A stretch of 64,000 nucleotides of DNA from Actinomyces oris (GTDB taxonomy: Bacteria > Actinomycetota > Actinomycetes > Actinomycetales > Actinomycetaceae): the NCBI RefSeq assembly GCF_001937445.1, contig NZ_MSKS01000003.1, positions 49,855 to 113,854 on the forward strand, read 5' to 3'. Numbering within the stretch: position 1 is the stretch's first letter; each line of letters opens with the position of its first letter. The notes under the pieces were generated by a model. It was not told the origin of the DNA. It worked only from the letters and a program-made list of their open reading frames with translations, and made no database searches. The position numbers and the translations under genes were made by a program. Below, one piece after another: positions 60,755 to 64,000 of this stretch.

Positions 60755-61867
60755 TCACTCCATGACGAGGTGTGCTGCGTGCTCGCGCAGGTACTCGCGC
60801 AGATAGGGGGCGGCGAAGTCGACCTTGCCGTAGCCGGCGGTCTTGATGATTCCGGCGGCGAGCAGTCGGTTGCGGTAGACCGACACGTAGTTGGCGGGGC
60901 GGTCCATGCGTTCGGCGATGTCGGCGATCTGTGACGGGCCGTCGTCCTTGGCCATGCACACGAGCATCGTGCGGTCGACGTCGGACAGGTCGCGCAGTGC
61001 CGGAGCGTGCACCAGGTTGCCGAGGCGCAGTCGGGCGGCGGTCGTTCCTGCGGCGACTGCTGGCTGGGTCACTGGGCCATCGCCGCTGTGTTTCCACACC
61101 TGATACCCCACGAGCTGGATCATGAATGGGTAGCCGCCGGTCGCAGTCGCGCACTCCTGAGCCAGGTCGTTGCTCAACGCCTTCTCGCCCGCGTCGAAGG
61201 TCGACTTCAGGGCCTCGCAGACGTCGTCGATGGCCACCTCGCCGAGCTCGATCCGCTCGGCCCGGCGCAGGAAGGTGGTGATGTCGTCATTGAGGAGTTC
61301 CTCAACGGCCTTGGGGAGGCCGGCCATGAGCAGGCCGATGGGAGCCCCCTCGCGAATGAGGTGCTGCACCTCTGCGGACAGGGCTCGCAGCTCCTCGCGC
61401 GGAATGGCATGCACTTCGTCGATCGTGAGCAGCAGACCGGTGCCGTGTTCCGCGAGCCACTGGGTCAGAGCTCGCGCCTTCTGCCGCCAGGAGGGTTCAG
61501 GAGTGGGCGCGTGCTCGAGTGTTGCGCTACCGCCACCAAGCGGTGTGCTCAGGCTCAAGGAGGTCAACCGTGAGCGCTCCTTGCCGGCGAGCTGCGACAG
61601 CTGGCGAGTGAACTCGGCGGCGAGTCGGTCCATGAGCCCCTCTCGTGCGGTCTCATCAACGACCACCCAGCCGCGCTCTCGTGCCGAGTCTCCCAGAGCG
61701 GTGAGCATGACGGTCTTCCCGACGCCCCTGGCGCCAGTGATGAGCTCCAAGAGCCCAGGCGCTCCGGGGCCGTCGTCGAGGCTTTCCAGAAACTCCTCAA
61801 TGACGCGGTTGCGGCCAACAAGCAACGGAGGCGTTGCGCCCGCTGTCGGTTTGAAGGGGTTGGCCAT
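60755..61867 (-). CDS. AAA-family ATPase with winged-helix C-terminus
   Basis: A 370-residue protein of the Orc1/MalT-like AAA_16 kind. It has the sensor-like PLLVGRNRVIEEFLESL, Walker A GARGVGKT and Walker B LLLTIDEVHAI. An arginine-rich sensor region (FLRRAERIEL) and a winged-helix domain (DRTMLVCMAKDDGPSQIADIAERM) follow. Such proteins are often single-gene accessory ATPases that bind DNA or form conflict systems. The substrate is unknown. A GGAG precedes the ATG. Tandem AT-rich 9-mers lie just upstream and may serve autoregulation. Confidence 0.78.
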   Translation of the reverse strand: MANPFKPTAGATPPLLVGRNRVIEEFLESLDDGPGAPGLLELITGARGVGKTVMLTALGDSARERGWVVVDETAREGLMDRLAAEFTRQLSQLAGKERSRLTSLSLSTPLGGGSATLEHAPTPEPSWRQKARALTQWLAEHGTGLLLTIDEVHAIPREELRALSAEVQHLIREGAPIGLLMAGLPKAVEELLNDDITTFLRRAERIELGEVAIDDVCEALKSTFDAGEKALSNDLAQECATATGGYPFMIQLVGYQVWKHSGDGPVTQPAVAAGTTAARLRLGNLVHAPALRDLSDVDRTMLVCMAKDDGPSQIADIAERMDRPANYVSVYRNRLLAAGIIKTAGYGKVDFAAPYLREYLREHAAHLVME

Positions 61868-61892
61868 GTGTGATCGTCTCCACTTTTGCGCG

Positions 61893-61919
61893 TTTTAGAT
61901 CTTTTAGATCTTTTATAAC
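61893..61919 (-). promoter_or_regulatory. Tandem AT-rich 9-mers upstream of the AAA ATPase gene
   Basis: TTTTAGATC occurs at 61893-61901 and 61902-61910, followed by the diverged TTTTATAAC at 61911-61919. The stretch is the AT-richest point around and ends 26 bases before the gene start. It is likely the promoter and an operator. Confidence 0.5.
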
Positions 61920-61973
61920 TTCGGGGCGCACTGATGTCCAGCGGAAGGGGGTGTCGGCTCAACCGGGGCCGGC

Positions 61974-62867
61974 TCAGTCCGTCTCGGTGCTCAGGTGGTG
62001 CAGGGCGACGTCGTGCAGCAGCGAGTTCGTGGCCACCGCGTTGCCCCCGAAGGGGCCGGGTTCGCCGTCGAGGGAGGTGAAGCGTCCGCCCGCCTCGGTG
62101 ACCACGGGCACGAGCGCCGCCATGTCGTAGAGCTCGAGATCGGGCTCGGCGGCCAGATCGACGGCGCCCTCGGCCACGAGCATGTAGGACCAGAAGTCCC
62201 CGTAGGCACGGGTGCGCCAGCACGACTGCATGAGCCCCAGCATTCCGCGCAGCCGCTTGGTCTGGGCCCACCCCGACAGCGAGGAGTAGGACATTGAGGC
62301 CCGGGTGAGGTCGTCGACACCGGACACCGACAGCCGCTGCGCCGAGCTCAGGGACCGCCCGGTCCAGGACCCGCCGCCGGATACGGCCCACCAGCGCCTC
62401 CCCAGCGCGGGGGCGGAGACCAGCCCGACGACGCACTGGCCGTCCTCAATGAGGCCGATGAGCGTGGCCCACACGGGCACGCCCCGCACGAAGTTCTTGG
62501 TTCCGTCGATCGGGTCGATGACCCACTGGCGCGAGGAGTGCCCGGTGGTGGGCATCTCCTCACCCAGGACGGAGTCGCGCCCGCGCGCCCGCCCCAGCTG
62601 CTCGCGGATGACGCGCTCGGCCTCCTTGTCGGCCTCGGTGACCGGCGTGAGGTCCGACTTGGTCTCCACGGTAAAGTTGCCGGCGTCGAAACGGGCCAGG
62701 GTGAGGCTGTCCACCTTGTTGGCGATCGTGTGTGCCAGGTGCAGGTCATCGCGCCAGCGCCGCTGCTTGGTCGGGGGCGCCGTCGGTGCGGCAGGCGCCG
62801 CTGCCGGTGAGGGCGCCGCGGGCGGTTCCGGAAAGACGGGGCGCTGTGGGCGGGGAGTCTCGCTCAT
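61974..62867 (-). CDS. hisN: Histidinol-phosphatase, inositol monophosphatase-like
   Basis: About 297 residues. The metal-binding motifs are GEEMPTT, DPIDGTKNFVRGVPVWAT and LYDMAALVPVVTEAGG. This order fits the actinobacterial HisN branch, which removes phosphate from histidinol phosphate in histidine synthesis. Inositol-1-phosphatase activity is an alternative. An Ala/Pro-rich N-terminus of about 35 residues precedes the domain. The ATG at 62867 is chosen. An upstream start would add 37 Pro/Gly-rich residues. Confidence 0.85.
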   Translation of the reverse strand: MSETPRPQRPVFPEPPAAPSPAAAPAAPTAPPTKQRRWRDDLHLAHTIANKVDSLTLARFDAGNFTVETKSDLTPVTEADKEAERVIREQLGRARGRDSVLGEEMPTTGHSSRQWVIDPIDGTKNFVRGVPVWATLIGLIEDGQCVVGLVSAPALGRRWWAVSGGGSWTGRSLSSAQRLSVSGVDDLTRASMSYSSLSGWAQTKRLRGMLGLMQSCWRTRAYGDFWSYMLVAEGAVDLAAEPDLELYDMAALVPVVTEAGGRFTSLDGEPGPFGGNAVATNSLLHDVALHHLSTETD

Positions 62868-63126
62868 GGCACCACGGTAACGGGGGAGCGGGCTCGGTGA
62901 GACTCCACCGTCGTCGGGCGCGCCACTCGGCAGGCCGCCGGGTGTGGGCCGAGTCGTTACCTCGCCGTGAGATCCCATGCTGTGCGGGCGTTGCGGGGAG
63001 AAGCGGGTTTTTTCTCGTTATATTGCGGAAGAACGGCTTCGGTCATCGCACGGATAGGCGCCTTCGATTTGGCGGCCTGTTACTGGTTCGTTACGCTGAC
63101 GAGTATGACCCAACCCGGGAGGCTCA

Positions 63127-64000
63127 ATGCAGCATAATGCCGGTTTTACCAGGGATGACGTCGTCACAGCGGCCCTTGAGATCGGTGTGGACCGGTTCAC
63201 GATGGGCAAGGTGGCGCGTCGGCTCGGGGTGAGTACGGCTGATCTGGGACGCACCGTCAGCTCGCGCGACGACCTGCTCGTGGCCTGCCTGGAGCGTGTG
63301 TCCGCCGACGCCACACTGCCTCCCACCGGCCTGAGCTGGCAGGACTACCTGCGCCGGCTCTCCGACTCGCTGTGGGACGTGCTCGACGCCCATCCCGGCC
63401 TGGACCACACCCTCATCAACCTGGCCTGGGCCTACGTGCCTTTCATGTCGGTGGCCAAGCGCGCCCACAACGCCCTGGTCTCCGGTGGCCTGCGCAGCGA
63501 GGACGCCTACCTGGCGCTCAACTACACCCTCTCGACGGTTCTCACTGCCCACCAGCAGGCGGTCGCCATGGCCGAGACCGTTGAGTCCGACCGTCATCCG
63601 GGTCGGAGCGAGCGCGGTATCGACGTCGCCACCCGCATGTGGGACGAGCGCTTCGGCGACTCGAGCGCCGCCCTGGGCATGCGCGGGCCGAACGAGCTGC
63701 ACAGCGGCGACGACACCGACCGCGTCCCCTTCCGCCCTAAGGAGTCCTGGCTGGACCGCGGTGCGATGGCTCCCAAGCTTGAGGTCATCATCGGCGGCTT
63801 CTCCAGCCTGAGCGACGTCCTGTCCGGCGCCGGGAGCAACGGCGCCTCACGGGGGCCATCCCCCGCCTCACAGTCCAACGACACCAGGGAGTCCTCCGTG
63901 AACACTCTCGTACTCGTCTTCCACCCCAACATCTCCGAGTCCCGGGTCAACAAGGCCCTCGGGGCCGCGGCGGAGTCGCTCGGCGGCAACATCACCGTGC
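63127..64000 (+). CDS. TetR-type regulator fused in frame to a flavodoxin-like NAD(P)H oxidoreductase start (partial, runs off the edge)
   Basis: The reading frame is open from the ATG at 63127 to the window end (291 codons). Residues 1-55 form a TetR-like HTH (FTRDDVVTAALEIGVDRFTM, then VARRLGVSTADLG, then RDDLLVACLE). Residues to about 190 look like a ligand-binding domain. A linker follows. At residue 258 a GTG starts VNTLVLVFHPNISESRVNKA, which is the typical N-terminus of a Kef-type NAD(P)H oxidoreductase. AGGGA lies 7 bases before that GTG. Either one fused protein is made, or a second start lies inside the frame. GGGAGG precedes the first ATG. Confidence 0.72.
   Translation, partial: MQHNAGFTRDDVVTAALEIGVDRFTMGKVARRLGVSTADLGRTVSSRDDLLVACLERVSADATLPPTGLSWQDYLRRLSDSLWDVLDAHPGLDHTLINLAWAYVPFMSVAKRAHNALVSGGLRSEDAYLALNYTLSTVLTAHQQAVAMAETVESDRHPGRSERGIDVATRMWDERFGDSSAALGMRGPNELHSGDDTDRVPFRPKESWLDRGAMAPKLEVIIGGFSSLSDVLSGAGSNGASRGPSPASQSNDTRESSVNTLVLVFHPNISESRVNKALGAAAESLGGNITV

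Overview
The window is high-GC DNA with actinobacterial signatures: an rplJ-rplL-rpoB-rpoC block, an Rv3235-like gene, a DUF6912-like gene, and widespread GTG and TTG starts. The sialidase plus GH42 beta-galactosidase pairing and the intergenic repeats suggest an Actinomyces-like oral or mucosal actinobacterium. That genus assignment is inference. I see no rRNA, tRNA, CRISPR array, complete insertion sequence or prophage.

Layout. 0-6 kb: housekeeping-neighbour genes (Rv3235-like protein, LysM protein, excisionase-type HTH protein, SAF/CpaB-like protein, TadZ/CpaE-like ATPase, DUF6912-like protein). 6-7.4 kb: an L10-leader-like RNA, rplJ, rplL and a terminator. 7.4-9.5 kb: a DUF559/AbiEi-like nuclease gene bracketed by two direct copies of a 109-bp structured repeat. 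9.5-17.2 kb: rpoB and rpoC, closed by a strong hairpin. 17.3-23.1 kb: a glycan unit with a DUF4862 protein, diverging from an apparently cytoplasmic sialidase and a GH42 beta-galactosidase. 23.2-26.4 kb: small membrane proteins and a remnant of a GH42 gene tail.

26.5-43.5 kb: the most unusual part, a long co-directional cluster. It encodes a secreted, membrane-anchored vWA protein, a 1193-residue tubulin/FtsZ-superfamily protein, a 909-residue two-TM protein, a 734-residue beta-rich protein, a GAP1-type GTPase-associated protein, a second vWA-like protein, and a zinc-ribbon double-GTPase (DO-GTPase2 type). This combination fits the computationally described, experimentally almost uncharacterised NTP-dependent conflict/signalling systems. 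Paralogues of one small multi-TM protein lie on both sides of it (at 23.3, 25.8 and 43.6 kb).

44.8-47.7 kb: a large multi-TM protein with DPATG repeats. 47.7-58.8 kb, minus strand: sbcC and sbcD, preceded in the same direction by two STAND (NB-ARC) ATPase genes with TPR arrays. One is full length but has an AT-rich, apparently replaced C-terminus. The other has lost its N-terminus at a junction with a duplicated 5' piece of sbcD, which is a fossil of tandem duplication. 59-63 kb: a SemiSWEET transporter, uppP, an AAA ATPase with a winged-helix tail, and hisN. The right edge carries a TetR-type regulator that reads without a stop into a flavodoxin-like NAD(P)H oxidoreductase start and runs off the window.
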